Source: Solibacteraceae bacterium
GTDB taxonomy: Bacteria; Acidobacteriota; Terriglobia; Bryobacterales; Bryobacteraceae
Assembly (NCBI GenBank): GCA_021324015.1
Contig: JAJPJX010000170.1
Coordinates: 1 to 52,263, forward strand
Direction of reading: 5' to 3'
Length of the DNA stretch: 52,263 nt
Shown here piece after piece: positions 24,249 through 35,229 of the stretch. The position numbers and the translations under genes were made by a program. The notes below the pieces were generated by a model, which searched no databases, had not been told where the DNA came from, and saw only the letters and a list, made by a program, of their open reading frames with translations. Position 1 is the first letter of the stretch. The number at the start of each line of letters is the position of its first letter.

Positions 24249-26049
24249 GGCAGCGAGTCTCCGGCGCGGCCGGTTCACGTATTTCCCGGTGGTGCCCGGC
24301 CGCCTGGAGTTCGCCGCGCAGGTGCGCCAGGCCATTTTGCGGGATAAGCCGCAGGTCGTCGCGCTGGAACTGCCCACCACGCTCCGGCAGGCCTACCTGC
24401 GGGCCGTCTCCCGCCTGCCCGAGATGTCCGTGATCTTCTATGCCGACGAAGGCGAGGAAGATCGCGCCGTCTACGTCCCCGTGGAGCCGGCTGATCCTTT
24501 CGCCGAGGCCATCCGCACCGCGCTCGAAATCGGCGCCGGGCTGATCTTCGCTGACCCGGACACCGGAGAGCGCCCCCACCTGCCCGACGAGTATCCGGAT
24601 CCCTACGCCATCCCCCACATCGGCCTGGAGAGGTACGTCGAGGCCTACCGCGTGTATCCCCAGCCGCGCTCGCCGGAGATCGCGCGCCACGCCGGGGGCA
24701 TCGCCTGGAAGCTGCAAGGCGCCCACCCGCTGGCCCGCGTGCTGGTGGTGGTCTCCCTCAACCTGCTGGATCCCCTGCTGGATGCCATGGAGGAGCCCCA
24801 GGCCCAGCCCATGGCCCGCCTGCACCGCGAGGGCGTCCAGGTGGTGAACCCGCACCCCGAGTCTCTGGCCGAAATCACCACCGAGTATCCCTTCCTCCAG
24901 TGGCGTTATGAACAGTTCCGCCCCCTGCTCACCGCCGCCGATCTGGTGGACCGCCGGCACGCCCAGTTAGCGCTGTTCCGGGAGGCGGAAAGGTCCTACG
25001 AGGCCAACACCGGAGAGCGCGTCGCCCACTGGCAGCGCCGCCTCCTGGCCCGCTACACGCGCAACCTGGCGCTCACCGCCCGCGGCCTCTCGGCCGGCCT
25101 GTTCGATCTCACCGTGGCCGCGCGCGGCGTGGTGGACGACAACTATGCCTGGGAGGTCTGGGAGACCGCCGGCCGCTATCCCCCGCAAAAGACCGCCAGC
25201 GACCTGGTCACCGCCCGCGTCTCCGCCGAGGAGATCTGGCTGGATACCCGCAGGCTCCGCCTGCGCCGCCGCCTGCCCAGCCCCAAGCGCCGCCGCCGTC
25301 CCCTGGGCCTCAAGCCCCGCAAAAAGGAGAAGTTCCCCGGCGAATGGGCCACCCAGGTGGACGGCACGGCCATCTGCTCCTATCCGCCCGAGGACCTCGT
25401 GGTGGAAGATTACGGACGCTTCCTGAAAAAGAAAGGCAAGAGCATCCTCTCCGAGGAGCGTACCCGCACCGAACCTTTCACCACTTCGCTGCTGGATGGC
25501 ATAGACCTGCGGGAGACCATCCGCAACTGGCACCAGCGCCGTATCTACGTCCGCCAGTTCCAGAAAGTCTTCGGCGAGGTCGGCTCGGTGGTCGTCATCT
25601 TCGATGAGGACCGCGAGAATCGCTATCCTTACATGACCACCTGGCTGGGCGAACACCAGAACGAATCGGACATGGCCTTTTACTCCACGTTTCCGTTCGA
25701 TCACCTGGTGGGGCCCGGTATCGGGCGGGGTGAATACGGCGGTTTCCTGATGAGCCTTCCGCCGCGCCGCATGTTCGATGTCTGGCACGACCCGGATTAC
25801 GGTTTCGCCGAGAGCAAGTCCGAGCGCCTGCTGTTGGCCGGCCTGGATTATTCCCTGCAGCGCCTGGTGGTGTACGTGGCCGCGCGGCCGCCGCGTTCCA
25901 TTTTCCGCTCGATCGCCGCGCGCCTGGGCCGCACGATCATCTACATCCCCATCGGCCAGCTCTCGCCCCTGGCCCTGAAAAAGATCCGGGTGGTGCACGT
26001 GCTGGACGGCTACGATAAGCGCGGCATCGCGAAGGACTACATCTGGTAG
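24217..26049 (+). CDS. Uncharacterised 610-residue partner of the MoxR ATPase
   Basis: Not recognised as a named family. Residues 1-180 look like a TraB/EreA/DUF5682-type fold: a strand FTYFPVVPG, the phrase LRDKPQVVALELPTTLRQAYL, then YVPVEPADPFAEAIRTALE and LIFADPD. A helical middle (about 185-340) leads to a strongly basic linker at 345-370 (RRLRLRRRLPSPKRRRR). The C-terminal half (380-610) has VVVIFDEDRENRYPYMTTWLGEHQNESDMAFYSTFP-like segments and ends in a compact alpha/beta domain (IIYIPIGQLSPLALKKIRVVHVLDGYDK), possibly a separate effector. No signal peptide or membrane helix. It overlaps the MoxR gene by 32 bases, so both are made together. The TraB-like reading is inference. Confidence 0.7.
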   Translation: MPGEIDLPIPEAASLRRGRFTYFPVVPGRLEFAAQVRQAILRDKPQVVALELPTTLRQAYLRAVSRLPEMSVIFYADEGEEDRAVYVPVEPADPFAEAIRTALEIGAGLIFADPDTGERPHLPDEYPDPYAIPHIGLERYVEAYRVYPQPRSPEIARHAGGIAWKLQGAHPLARVLVVVSLNLLDPLLDAMEEPQAQPMARLHREGVQVVNPHPESLAEITTEYPFLQWRYEQFRPLLTAADLVDRRHAQLALFREAERSYEANTGERVAHWQRRLLARYTRNLALTARGLSAGLFDLTVAARGVVDDNYAWEVWETAGRYPPQKTASDLVTARVSAEEIWLDTRRLRLRRRLPSPKRRRRPLGLKPRKKEKFPGEWATQVDGTAICSYPPEDLVVEDYGRFLKKKGKSILSEERTRTEPFTTSLLDGIDLRETIRNWHQRRIYVRQFQKVFGEVGSVVVIFDEDRENRYPYMTTWLGEHQNESDMAFYSTFPFDHLVGPGIGRGEYGGFLMSLPPRRMFDVWHDPDYGFAESKSERLLLAGLDYSLQRLVVYVAARPPRSIFRSIAARLGRTIIYIPIGQLSPLALKKIRVVHVLDGYDKRGIAKDYIW

Positions 26050-26058
26050 CCGCCGCCC

Positions 26059-28053
<1,995 letters not shown>

Positions 28054-28055
28054 TC

Positions 28056-28063
28056 AATATAAT
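28056..28063. promoter_or_regulatory. Interlocked divergent -10 boxes for ligA and the lipid kinase
   Basis: On the plus strand TATAAT occupies 28058-28063 (a perfect consensus -10). On the minus strand TATATT occupies 28061-28056, eight bases before the ligA ATG. The two boxes share four bases, so this A/T patch could fire in both directions. No clear -35 elements were seen. Confidence 0.55.
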
Positions 28064-28089
28064 TTAACGAAGGGGACTGGAGCGAAGCT

Positions 28090-29058
28090 ATCAATCCGTA
28101 TCGGAAGACCACGATCATCTACAACCCCCGCGCGGGCAAATTCGGACGGCGGGGAATGGCGCTGCTGCACCGCGTCGAGGACTTCCTGGGCCGCGCCGGA
28201 TACGGTCCTCGCCTGGTGCCTACCACGGGGCCGGAAACGGCCGGGCTGCTGGCCCGCCAGGCAATCGCCGAGGACGCGGACTTGATCCTGGCCGCCGGTG
28301 GCGACGGCACTATCAACGAAGTAGCCGAGGGCATGGTGCACTCTTCGGTGCCGCTCGGCATCCTGCCGGCCGGAACGGCCAACGTGTTGGCCACCGAAAT
28401 GGGACTCGGCTCCCGCATGGAGCGGGTGGCCGCGCGCCTGGACGGCTGCCATGCCGAGCGTATTTCCGTGGGGCGCCTTACCTGTGACCGCGGTGCGGCC
28501 CGCGCGCGGCATTTCCTGCTCATGGCCGGCGCCGGCCTGGACGCGCACATCGTCTATCACGTCAATCCCCGGCTCAAGGCCTTCAGCGGCAAGCTCTCCT
28601 ACTGGGTGGCCGGCTTCAGCCTGCTCGGCCACACCCTCGCCGAGTTCCAGGTGGAAGCCGGCGGCCAGGCGCGCACCTGTTCCTTCGCCCTGATCAGCCG
28701 GGTACGCAATTACGGCGGCGACCTCGAAATCGCCAGGAGCACCAGCCTCTTCGACGACCAGTTCGAAATCGTGCTCTTCGAGGGCTCCAGATCCTTCCGC
28801 TATCTCAAGTACCTGGGCGGCGTTTTGCTCCGGCGCGCCGCCGGGCTGCGCGGCGTCTCCGTTCTGCGCACCCGCAAGGTCAGTCTCTCCGGTCCCGCCG
28901 GCTGCCCGGTGCACCTCCAGATCGACGGGGAATACGCCGGCCTCCTGCCGGGCTCGGTGGAACTCGTGCCCGACGCCCTCACCTTGCTGATCCCCCCGGA
29001 GTATTTCCGCAAACACAGCCGCGAATGGGCGCCGCAGCCCGTCCACCAGCATCCATAG
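28090..29058 (+). CDS. YegS/diacylglycerol-kinase-family lipid kinase
   Basis: The family core is plain: IIYNPRAG at the N-terminus, the nucleotide-binding AAGGDGTINEVAEG, and LPAGTANVLATE, then the C-terminal beta-sandwich with RVRNYGGDLEIA and LQIDGEYAG. These enzymes phosphorylate lipid hydroxyls at the membrane. The first ATG in frame (28156) would cut off the conserved IIYNPRAG strand. Upstream there is no ATG/GTG/TTG before a stop, but an ATC at 28090 has GGAG seven bases before it and gives MNPYRKTTIIYNPRAG, 322 residues in total. I therefore place the start there, as a rare AUC start or a sequence error. Function sure, start unsure. Confidence 0.75.
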   Translation: MNPYRKTTIIYNPRAGKFGRRGMALLHRVEDFLGRAGYGPRLVPTTGPETAGLLARQAIAEDADLILAAGGDGTINEVAEGMVHSSVPLGILPAGTANVLATEMGLGSRMERVAARLDGCHAERISVGRLTCDRGAARARHFLLMAGAGLDAHIVYHVNPRLKAFSGKLSYWVAGFSLLGHTLAEFQVEAGGQARTCSFALISRVRNYGGDLEIARSTSLFDDQFEIVLFEGSRSFRYLKYLGGVLLRRAAGLRGVSVLRTRKVSLSGPAGCPVHLQIDGEYAGLLPGSVELVPDALTLLIPPEYFRKHSREWAPQPVHQHP

Positions 29059-29082
29059 ACAGGGCCGGGGGCCGGCCCGAGA

Positions 29083-29088
29083 TATACT
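29083..29088 (+). promoter_or_regulatory. -10 box TATACT six bases before the multicopper oxidase start
   Basis: TATACT (five of six consensus bases) is followed by only six bases before GTG 29095 and no Shine-Dalgarno fits between. The transcript would be leaderless. No -35 recognised. Confidence 0.5.
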
Positions 29089-29094
29089 GATCCC

Positions 29095-30594
29095 GTGCTG
29101 GGTTCTCGCTGTTCGCGCCGGAACTTTGTGAAAGGCGCGGGTGCGCTGGCGGGCGGCGCCTTACTCTGGCAGACCGCCGGCTGCAAGCAGTCCGCCCTGT
29201 CGCAGCCCAAAGAATCTTCCGGCCAATCCGGCGGTCCCCCGGATTACACCCTGACGATCGCCGTGAAACCCGTGGAGTTGGGCCGGAATCGCATCGTCTC
29301 CACCACCACCTACAATGGCCAGTTTCCCGGCCCGGTGCTCCGGTTCAAAGAGGGCTCGCCGGTTACGATCGACATTCAGAATCAGACCGACACGCCGGAG
29401 CAACTGCACTGGCACGGGCAGTTTCTTTCCACCGATGTGGACGGCGCGGCCGAAGAAGGCACTCCGTTCATCGCGCCTCACGGAAGCCGTCGGATCACCT
29501 TCGTGCCCAAACCGTCCGGGTATCGCTTCTACCATACCCATGTCCATGCCGGGGCAAATCTGGGCGCCGGACAGTACACGGGTTTGGTGGGACCGGTGTA
29601 TATCGAACCGAAGAACAACCCCGGCAACTATGACCGCGAGGTCTTCCTCACGCTGAAGGAATTCGAACCCACTTTCAGCCGCGGCGGCGACATGGCCATG
29701 GACTTTCTGTCACCCGCGCCAACGGTGAAGGAACTGAAAGATTCCGGAGAGAGCGCCATGAATGCCTCCCTCGCCAAAGGCATGCCGCATGGGTTCGAGG
29801 TCGGGTATGGTTCCTTCACGATCAACGGGCGAATGCTGGGCAGCGGAGAGCCGATCCGCGTGAAGCAGGGCGAACGCGTGCTCCTCCATGTCCTCAACGG
29901 GAGCGCGACCGAGATCCGCAGCCTGGCGTTGCCCGGACACACCTTCACGGTCGTCGCGTTGGATGGCAACCCCGTCCCGACGCCTGTCGCCGTGCCGGGG
30001 CTTTGGCTGGGCACCGGAGAGCGAGTCTCGGCGCTGGTGGAAATGAATCAGCCCGGCGTTTGGATTTTGGGCGATACGTCGGACGATGACCGGCAGCACG
30101 GCATGGGCGCGGTGGTGGAATATGCCGGCCGGCAGGGCAAGCCGCAATGGGTCGCGCCCAAGCCTTTCCGCTGGAACTACGCGCAGTTCGGAAAGCCGGC
30201 GGCGGCGCGGGAACCCGATCAGATCTTCGAGATGACCTTCGCCAAGGAAAATGCGGCCGAGGGCGGCTTCAACCGGTGGACCATCAACGGCGTCGCCTTT
30301 GCGGAAGATCGCATGCAGCCGGTGTTGCGTCTGCAGCAGGGGAAACGCTACCGCCTGCGCATGCACAACGCCAGCGACGACATCCATCCGATCCACCTGC
30401 ACCGCCACAGTTTCGAGCTCACGCGCGTGGCGGGACAGCCGGTCGCCGGCGTGATGAAGGACGTGGTCATGGTGGGCGGCTACCAGGAAGTGGAGATCGA
30501 TTTTGTGGCCGACAATCCCGGCCTCACGCTGTTCCATTGCCATCAGCAGTTGCACATGGATTTCGGCTTCATGGCCCTGTTCGGCTACTCCTAG
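29095..30594 (+). CDS. Tat-exported multicopper oxidase
   Basis: 499 residues from GTG. The N-terminus has a Tat motif (SRRNFVK), a hydrophobic stretch and then TAGC, so the protein may be a Tat-exported lipoprotein. Three cupredoxin domains carry all copper motifs: HWHG near residue 105, HTHVH, HPIHLHRH, and the C-terminal HCHQQLHMDFGFM containing the His-Cys-His electron path with Met as axial ligand. Such enzymes oxidise metals, phenols or amines with O2. No Met-rich insert typical of CueO is seen, so the substrate is unknown. Confidence 0.92.
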   Translation: MLGSRCSRRNFVKGAGALAGGALLWQTAGCKQSALSQPKESSGQSGGPPDYTLTIAVKPVELGRNRIVSTTTYNGQFPGPVLRFKEGSPVTIDIQNQTDTPEQLHWHGQFLSTDVDGAAEEGTPFIAPHGSRRITFVPKPSGYRFYHTHVHAGANLGAGQYTGLVGPVYIEPKNNPGNYDREVFLTLKEFEPTFSRGGDMAMDFLSPAPTVKELKDSGESAMNASLAKGMPHGFEVGYGSFTINGRMLGSGEPIRVKQGERVLLHVLNGSATEIRSLALPGHTFTVVALDGNPVPTPVAVPGLWLGTGERVSALVEMNQPGVWILGDTSDDDRQHGMGAVVEYAGRQGKPQWVAPKPFRWNYAQFGKPAAAREPDQIFEMTFAKENAAEGGFNRWTINGVAFAEDRMQPVLRLQQGKRYRLRMHNASDDIHPIHLHRHSFELTRVAGQPVAGVMKDVVMVGGYQEVEIDFVADNPGLTLFHCHQQLHMDFGFMALFGYS

Positions 30595-30619
30595 CCTCTT
30601 GCGGCATCCTCCGCTTCGC

Positions 30620-30625
30620 TATATT
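30620..30625 (+). promoter_or_regulatory. -10 box TATATT seven bases before the next start
   Basis: TATATT lies 26 bases after the oxidase stop and seven bases before GTG 30633, again without room for a Shine-Dalgarno sequence. Same leaderless layout as upstream genes. Confidence 0.45.
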
Positions 30626-30632
30626 CAAACCA

Positions 30633-31184
30633 GTGCGCTATTTTTTCCGCCGCGGCTTCCCTCCGGTCTCCCGTATCCTGCTCGTGGAGAGCGGGTCGCG
30701 CCATCTGCTCGAAAATCTGCTGCCCGTGCTGCGCCAGGCCTACGGGGAAGTCCCCATCGATCTGCTCACCTGCTATCCCGGGCTGCCCGCGGGCTTCCCC
30801 GCCGAAACGGTGGTCTATCAGGTCGCCGATTATCGCGGCCGCGCCGCCCGCCGCCGGCTCTACCGCCGCCTGGCCGCCAACGGCTACTCGCTTTTGGGGA
30901 TCGTCTGCTCAGCCGAGCCCATCATGACCTGGTGGAAATGGGCCGTGGCCTGGCGTGTGCCCGCTAAGATTTTCGTCCTGAACGAGAACGGCGACTATTT
31001 CTGGCTGGACCGCGGAAACTGGCGCACCATCCGCTACTTCATCCTGTTCCGCGCCGGCCTCACCGGCGCCGGCGCCGTGCGCACCCTGGCCCGCGTCCTG
31101 CTGTTTCCGTTGACTCTGGTCTATTTGCTACTCTATGCAACGGCTGTTCACTTGAGAAGAAGTCTGCGCGGAGGATACCGATGA
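30633..31184 (+). CDS. Hypothetical protein with C-terminal membrane helix
   Basis: 183 residues starting at GTG 30633; the frame is open upstream but that lies inside the oxidase gene. The N-terminal part is a Rossmann-like strand ([20 protein letters not shown]) with [20 protein letters not shown], followed by a basic helix and [19 protein letters not shown]. The end is a hydrophobic helix ([19 protein letters not shown]), probably membrane-anchoring. It recalls the N-terminal half of some glycosyltransferases, but no nucleotide-sugar motif is visible. It overlaps the oxidoreductase gene by four bases (ATGA). Confidence 0.68.
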   Translation: MRYFFRRGFPPVSRILLVESGSRHLLENLLPVLRQAYGEVPIDLLTCYPGLPAGFPAETVVYQVADYRGRAARRRLYRRLAANGYSLLGIVCSAEPIMTWWKWAVAWRVPAKIFVLNENGDYFWLDRGNWRTIRYFILFRAGLTGAGAVRTLARVLLFPLTLVYLLLYATAVHLRRSLRGGYR

Positions 31185-32149
31185 AAGCCATTCAAGTGCG
31201 GGAAACCGGCGGCCCCGAGCGCCTGCAACTGGTCGAAGTCCCCAAGCCCGCCCTCGGCCCCGGACAAGCGCTGGTGAAGGTGGCCGCCGCCGGCGTCAAC
31301 TTCATCGACATCTATCACCGCACGGGACTCTACAAGCTCGACCTGCCCTTCATTCTCGGCGGCGAGGCCGCCGGGACGGTGGAAGCCGTGAGTCCGGGCG
31401 TCACCGAAGTCGCCGTGGGCGACCGCGTGGCCACGGCCTCGGTGCGCGGCGCCTACGCGGAGTACTGCGTGGTTCCCGCCTGGCAACTGGTGCCGGTTCC
31501 CGCGCACCTGGAGTTCGAAGCCGCCGCAGCCGCCATGCTCCAGGGCATGACCGCGCACTACCTCTCCCATTCCACCTGGCCGCTCAAATCCGGCGACACC
31601 TGCCTGATTCACGCCGCCGCGGGAGGCGCCGGCCGCCTGCTGGTCCAGATGGCCCGCCTGCGCGGCGCCCGCATCTTCGGCACGGTCTCCACGGAAGGCA
31701 AGGCTCGCCTGGCCCGCGAGGCCGGCGCCGATGAGGCCATCATCTACACGCAGCAGGATTTTGTCGCAGAAGTGAAGCGCCTCACCGGCGGCCGCGGCGT
31801 GGACGTGGTCTACGACTCGGTGGGTGTGGATACCTTTCTTAAGGGGCTCGACTGCCTCCGCCCGCGCGGCTTGATGGTGCTGTGGGGCCAGGCCAGCGGC
31901 GCGGTCGCCCCCCTCAATCCCACCCTCCTCAACGCCAAGGGCTCGCTCTTCCTCACCCGGCCCAAGCTCCAGGATTACATCGCCACCCGCGAGGAACTCC
32001 TGTGGCGCGCCGGCGATGTGCTGCGCTGGCTGGATTCCGGCGAAGTGCAACTGCGCATCGAAAGACGCTACCCGCTGGCCGAGGCCGCCCAGGCCCACCG
32101 CGACCTGGAAAGCCGCCAGACCGCCGGGAAGCTGGTCTTGCTGCCTTAG
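31181..32149 (+). CDS. qor: Zinc-independent NADPH:quinone oxidoreductase (MDR family)
   Basis: 322 residues, normal length. GroES-like N-terminal part ([30 protein letters not shown]), then the NADPH-binding Rossmann domain ([27 protein letters not shown]) and the C-terminal [23 protein letters not shown] typical of Qor. The catalytic zinc ligands of alcohol dehydrogenases are absent, as expected for this branch. Overlaps the gene before it by ATGA and precedes the sensor kinase by 12 bases. Confidence 0.93.
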   Translation: MKAIQVRETGGPERLQLVEVPKPALGPGQALVKVAAAGVNFIDIYHRTGLYKLDLPFILGGEAAGTVEAVSPGVTEVAVGDRVATASVRGAYAEYCVVPAWQLVPVPAHLEFEAAAAAMLQGMTAHYLSHSTWPLKSGDTCLIHAAAGGAGRLLVQMARLRGARIFGTVSTEGKARLAREAGADEAIIYTQQDFVAEVKRLTGGRGVDVVYDSVGVDTFLKGLDCLRPRGLMVLWGQASGAVAPLNPTLLNAKGSLFLTRPKLQDYIATREELLWRAGDVLRWLDSGEVQLRIERRYPLAEAAQAHRDLESRQTAGKLVLLP

Positions 32150-32161
32150 CTGCGGCCTCGC

Positions 32162-34000
32162 ATGTCCCTCCAGGCCAGGCTCACGATCTCTTCCGTTCTG
32201 GTGACCGCGGCCATCGTCGCCCTTATCTCCGCGGTCGATTTGGGCAACGAAATGGAGCAGCACTTCGAGTCCACCCTGGAGCGCGCCGAACTGCTCAAGA
32301 AGGTCGCCGCCAACCTGGTGGTGCAGACCCTGGAGCGCCAGCCCCAGCAGCCCCTGGCCGAGGCCCTGCGCGATCCCGCCCTCTCCGGCGAGCTTGTGGA
32401 CATCCTCACCGCCTCCCACGCCCTGCTGGAGATCGCCGTTTGCGACAACCGCAACGAAGTCCTGGCCGACAGCTCCCCGGACCGCCGTGGCATCATCTTC
32501 CCGCCCTACCCCGACTTCCGCCCCGTCGTGAACAGCTCCGGCTGGCTGGACAAGATCCGCACGCTCACCGGCGACAGCAAGTACTACCAGTTGGAGCAGG
32601 CTCTCGGCTCCGGCGGCCAGACTCTCCTCTATGTTCGCGTGGTCGTCTACCCCGCCCTCATCCGCAACGATATTCTCCCGGTGCTGATCAAGAATGCGCG
32701 CATCGCCGCCGCGTCCCTGTTCGGCGCCATGATCGTCACCCTGATCTACTCCTCCATCGCCTTCCGCCCGCTGGGCCGCCTGAGCCACACGCTGGACCTG
32801 CTGGCGCGCGGCGAGTACGAGACTCAGGAAGCCCCCGCACCCCCCGCCAAGACCGCCGACGAGCTGGCCATCATGGCCTCCAAGGTCAACCTCCTGGGCC
32901 AGCAGTTGCGCGGCGCGCGCTACGATTTCACCGACCTGCGCGGCAACTTCGAGCGGCTCCTGGACGAGCTTGAAGACGCCGTTTTGATCTTCGGCCGCGA
33001 CCGCCGCCTGGTGGTAGCCTCCGGAGCCGTCGAAAAGTTCCTGGGCCGCGTGCGCGCCGACATCCTGGGCATGCCCCTGGCCGAAATCTTTCCCCCCAAC
33101 ACCACCCTCGGCCTGATCCTGGCGCAGGCCGCGCAGACCGGCCGCGCTATCCGGAACCGCCGCGTGCCCATCGCCGGCACGGGCGAAGGCGAGGGCGGCG
33201 TCTCCGTGGTCCTGCTCTCCGTGGACATCATGGACGGCCTCGGCGGCGCCGGCCCCCAGGCTCGTGGCGCCGGCCTGCTCGTACGCCTGCGCGACCCCGA
33301 GGCCACCCGCCAGATCAGCCGCCAGTTGCAGACCGCCGACCGGCTCTCCGCCATCAGCGGCATTACCTCCGGCGTGGCGCACGAAGTCAAAAATCCCCTC
33401 AACGCCATCATGATGCACCTGGAACTGGCGCGCATGAAGCTGGATTCCGGCAACTCCGACGTCGGCCCCCAAATGGATGTGATCTCCCGCGAGATCCTGC
33501 GCCTCGACCGCGTGGTCAAGACCTTCCTGGACTTCACCCGCCCCGTGGAACTGAAGCTGCACGAGGTCCCGCTGGATAAGTTCCTCGGCGAAATCGTGGA
33601 GCTGGCCAAGCCGCAGACCGGTGCGGCCGGCATCCGTGTCTCCCTGCGGCAGGAATCCGAAGGCGCCGCCATTCGCGTGGATCCCGACCTGATGAAACAG
33701 GCCATCCTCAACATCCTGGTGAACGCCATCGAGGCCATGCCCGGTGGCGGCGAGTTGAGTGTCGCCTCGCTGGTCCGCGGCGACGAGGCCGAAATTCGTA
33801 TCGCCGACACCGGCCCGGGTATCCCTCCGGGATTGCGCGAGAAGATTTTCCGCCTTTACTTCACCACCAAGAAGGAAGGCTCCGGCATCGGCCTGGCCAT
33901 GACCTTTCGCATCGTGCAATTGCACGACGGCGCCATCGACTTCACCAGCCAGCCGGGCAAAGGCACGACCTTCGTGCTGCGGCTGCCCACCGCCGCCTAG
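32162..34000 (+). CDS. Membrane sensor histidine kinase with HAMP and PAS
   Basis: 612 residues: N-terminal helix (residues 6-24), periplasmic sensor of ~150 residues, second helix near 180-200 (SLFGAMIVTLIYSSIAF), HAMP (RPLGRLSHTLDLLARGEY), PAS-like domain (FERLLDELEDAVLIFGRDRRLVVAS), HisKA with His407 (GVAHEVKNPLNAIMMHLELAR) and HATPase (NILVNAIEAMP, DTGPGIP, GSGIGLAM). The NtrB-like H-box suggests an NtrC-type regulator as partner, but none is adjacent. Probably co-transcribed with qor. Confidence 0.92.
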   Translation: MSLQARLTISSVLVTAAIVALISAVDLGNEMEQHFESTLERAELLKKVAANLVVQTLERQPQQPLAEALRDPALSGELVDILTASHALLEIAVCDNRNEVLADSSPDRRGIIFPPYPDFRPVVNSSGWLDKIRTLTGDSKYYQLEQALGSGGQTLLYVRVVVYPALIRNDILPVLIKNARIAAASLFGAMIVTLIYSSIAFRPLGRLSHTLDLLARGEYETQEAPAPPAKTADELAIMASKVNLLGQQLRGARYDFTDLRGNFERLLDELEDAVLIFGRDRRLVVASGAVEKFLGRVRADILGMPLAEIFPPNTTLGLILAQAAQTGRAIRNRRVPIAGTGEGEGGVSVVLLSVDIMDGLGGAGPQARGAGLLVRLRDPEATRQISRQLQTADRLSAISGITSGVAHEVKNPLNAIMMHLELARMKLDSGNSDVGPQMDVISREILRLDRVVKTFLDFTRPVELKLHEVPLDKFLGEIVELAKPQTGAAGIRVSLRQESEGAAIRVDPDLMKQAILNILVNAIEAMPGGGELSVASLVRGDEAEIRIADTGPGIPPGLREKIFRLYFTTKKEGSGIGLAMTFRIVQLHDGAIDFTSQPGKGTTFVLRLPTAA

Positions 34001-34005
34001 CTAAG

Positions 34006-35136
34006 CTAGCTGCCCGCCTGCAGGCGAAACGTCGCCGGCACCTTCTTGCCGCCTTTGATTGCCGGGGAGAACCGCCACTTCCCGGCCAGTTCGATGGCCT
34101 CGGGCGGGACCGGATTTCCTGACGGGCTGCGCGCCTCCAGGTCGCGCACGCGCCCCTCCTCGTCCACTGTGACCGAGAGGCTCACCCGGCCCGCGTTTCC
34201 GGCCTTGCGCAGCACTTGCAGGAACGGCTCCATGTCGGAGAGCAGAACCGGCTCGGAGTCCAGCCGCTGCTCCGCCGGGACATCGGCCGAGGGCGCGTCC
34301 GCGTACCAGACGCTGCCGCGCCAGTCCGCCAGGAACAGCCGCCCGCTTGCGATCCCCAGTTCGCCGGGAGCGGCCTCCGGCGGCAGCGGCACGCGCAGTT
34401 CGCGCTGCGCGTGCGCCGTGCGGTCCAGTTGCAGGATCCACACGACGCCCGCCCGGGCCGGGGTCCCCAACACGAAGATGGCGTCCTCCCCGGCGGCCGC
34501 CACGCCGGCCAGCCGCAGCCCGGGATGCCTCCTGACCCATGGCCCCAGGCTCGTGCTCGAGGAACTGCTGTTTGCCACGTCCACTAGCTTCAGAGATTCC
34601 CCGTCCAGCCAGGCCACCGCTCCGGACCGCACCGGGTAAAGCTGCGTCCCGGCGGGCAGCCGGAACAGCGGAACCCGCCGCCCGGAAGTCCCCGCCGCAA
34701 GCGGCGCCAGCGCACCGTCGGCGCGCACTCCCCAGGGCTGATTCTCGATCAGGGTCAGCGCGCTCGCGGTGCTCTCCAGGAGAGTCGACTGCGTCTGCAT
34801 GCCCCGGGAATCGAACCCCAGCAGCGTCTGGCCGCCGCTGAGGACATACACGCTTCCCTCCGCGTCCACCGCCATGCCGCCCACCTTCTCGCCCGTCAGC
34901 GGCAGCCAGTTCAGCGTAGATCCGTTGGCGTCCGTATGCAGGATCGTGGCGTCGTCTTCCGCGCGGCTGCCGAACAGGAAATACAACCCGCTGTCGCGCG
35001 CCGCAAACTTCCTCACCGCCGCGTTCGCCGGGGGTGGCGGGACCTGGAAAGACCCCCGCACCGGCCATTCGACCTCCTGGCACGCAGCCACGCCGGCCAA
35101 ACCCGCCGCCAGCGCCAGCCAGCGCACTACCCGCAT
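34006..35136 (-). CDS. Lipoprotein with beta-propeller and TonB C-terminal domain
   Basis: 376 residues, ATG 35136 with GGAGG five bases upstream. A lipoprotein signal ends at VAAC near residue 19. Residues 30-280 are propeller-like repeats (GGMAVDAEGSVYVLSGGQTLLGFD; GELGIASGRLFLADWRGSVWYAD). The last ~90 residues form a TonB C-terminal fold (RVSLSVTVDEEGRVRDLEARSPSG, AGKWRFSPAIKGGKKVPATFRL). There is no inner-membrane anchor or Pro-rich spacer as in real TonB, so energy transduction is unlikely. It converges with the sensor kinase gene, five bases apart. Confidence 0.78.
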   Translation of the reverse strand: MRVVRWLALAAGLAGVAACQEVEWPVRGSFQVPPPPANAAVRKFAARDSGLYFLFGSRAEDDATILHTDANGSTLNWLPLTGEKVGGMAVDAEGSVYVLSGGQTLLGFDSRGMQTQSTLLESTASALTLIENQPWGVRADGALAPLAAGTSGRRVPLFRLPAGTQLYPVRSGAVAWLDGESLKLVDVANSSSSSTSLGPWVRRHPGLRLAGVAAAGEDAIFVLGTPARAGVVWILQLDRTAHAQRELRVPLPPEAAPGELGIASGRLFLADWRGSVWYADAPSADVPAEQRLDSEPVLLSDMEPFLQVLRKAGNAGRVSLSVTVDEEGRVRDLEARSPSGNPVPPEAIELAGKWRFSPAIKGGKKVPATFRLQAGS

Positions 35137-35180
35137 GCTGCCTCCTCCTTCCCCTCATTATCCCGCCCGCCCGGCGATGG

Positions 35181-35186
35181 TAAAAT
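35181..35186 (+). promoter_or_regulatory. -10 box TAAAAT upstream of the proline-rich lipoprotein
   Basis: TAAAAT lies 44 bases before ATG 35230 in the gap between two divergent genes. It matches the consensus at five positions. No -35 box was identified. Confidence 0.35.
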
Positions 35187-35229
35187 CAAGGGGTCCCATG
35201 AGCCGGGCGAAGCGTCGCTGCTCCGTTCC

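Noticed and set aside
31148-33925. 925-codon frame opposite qor and the sensor kinase
   Set aside because: Spans two clear genes on the other strand and has low-complexity Gly/Ala/Gln composition with no domain.
34001-35158. 385-codon minus-strand frame overlapping the TonB-C lipoprotein in another frame
   Set aside because: The alternative frame has the lipobox, propeller repeats and TonB-C domain; this one has only Gly/Arg/Ala-rich sequence.
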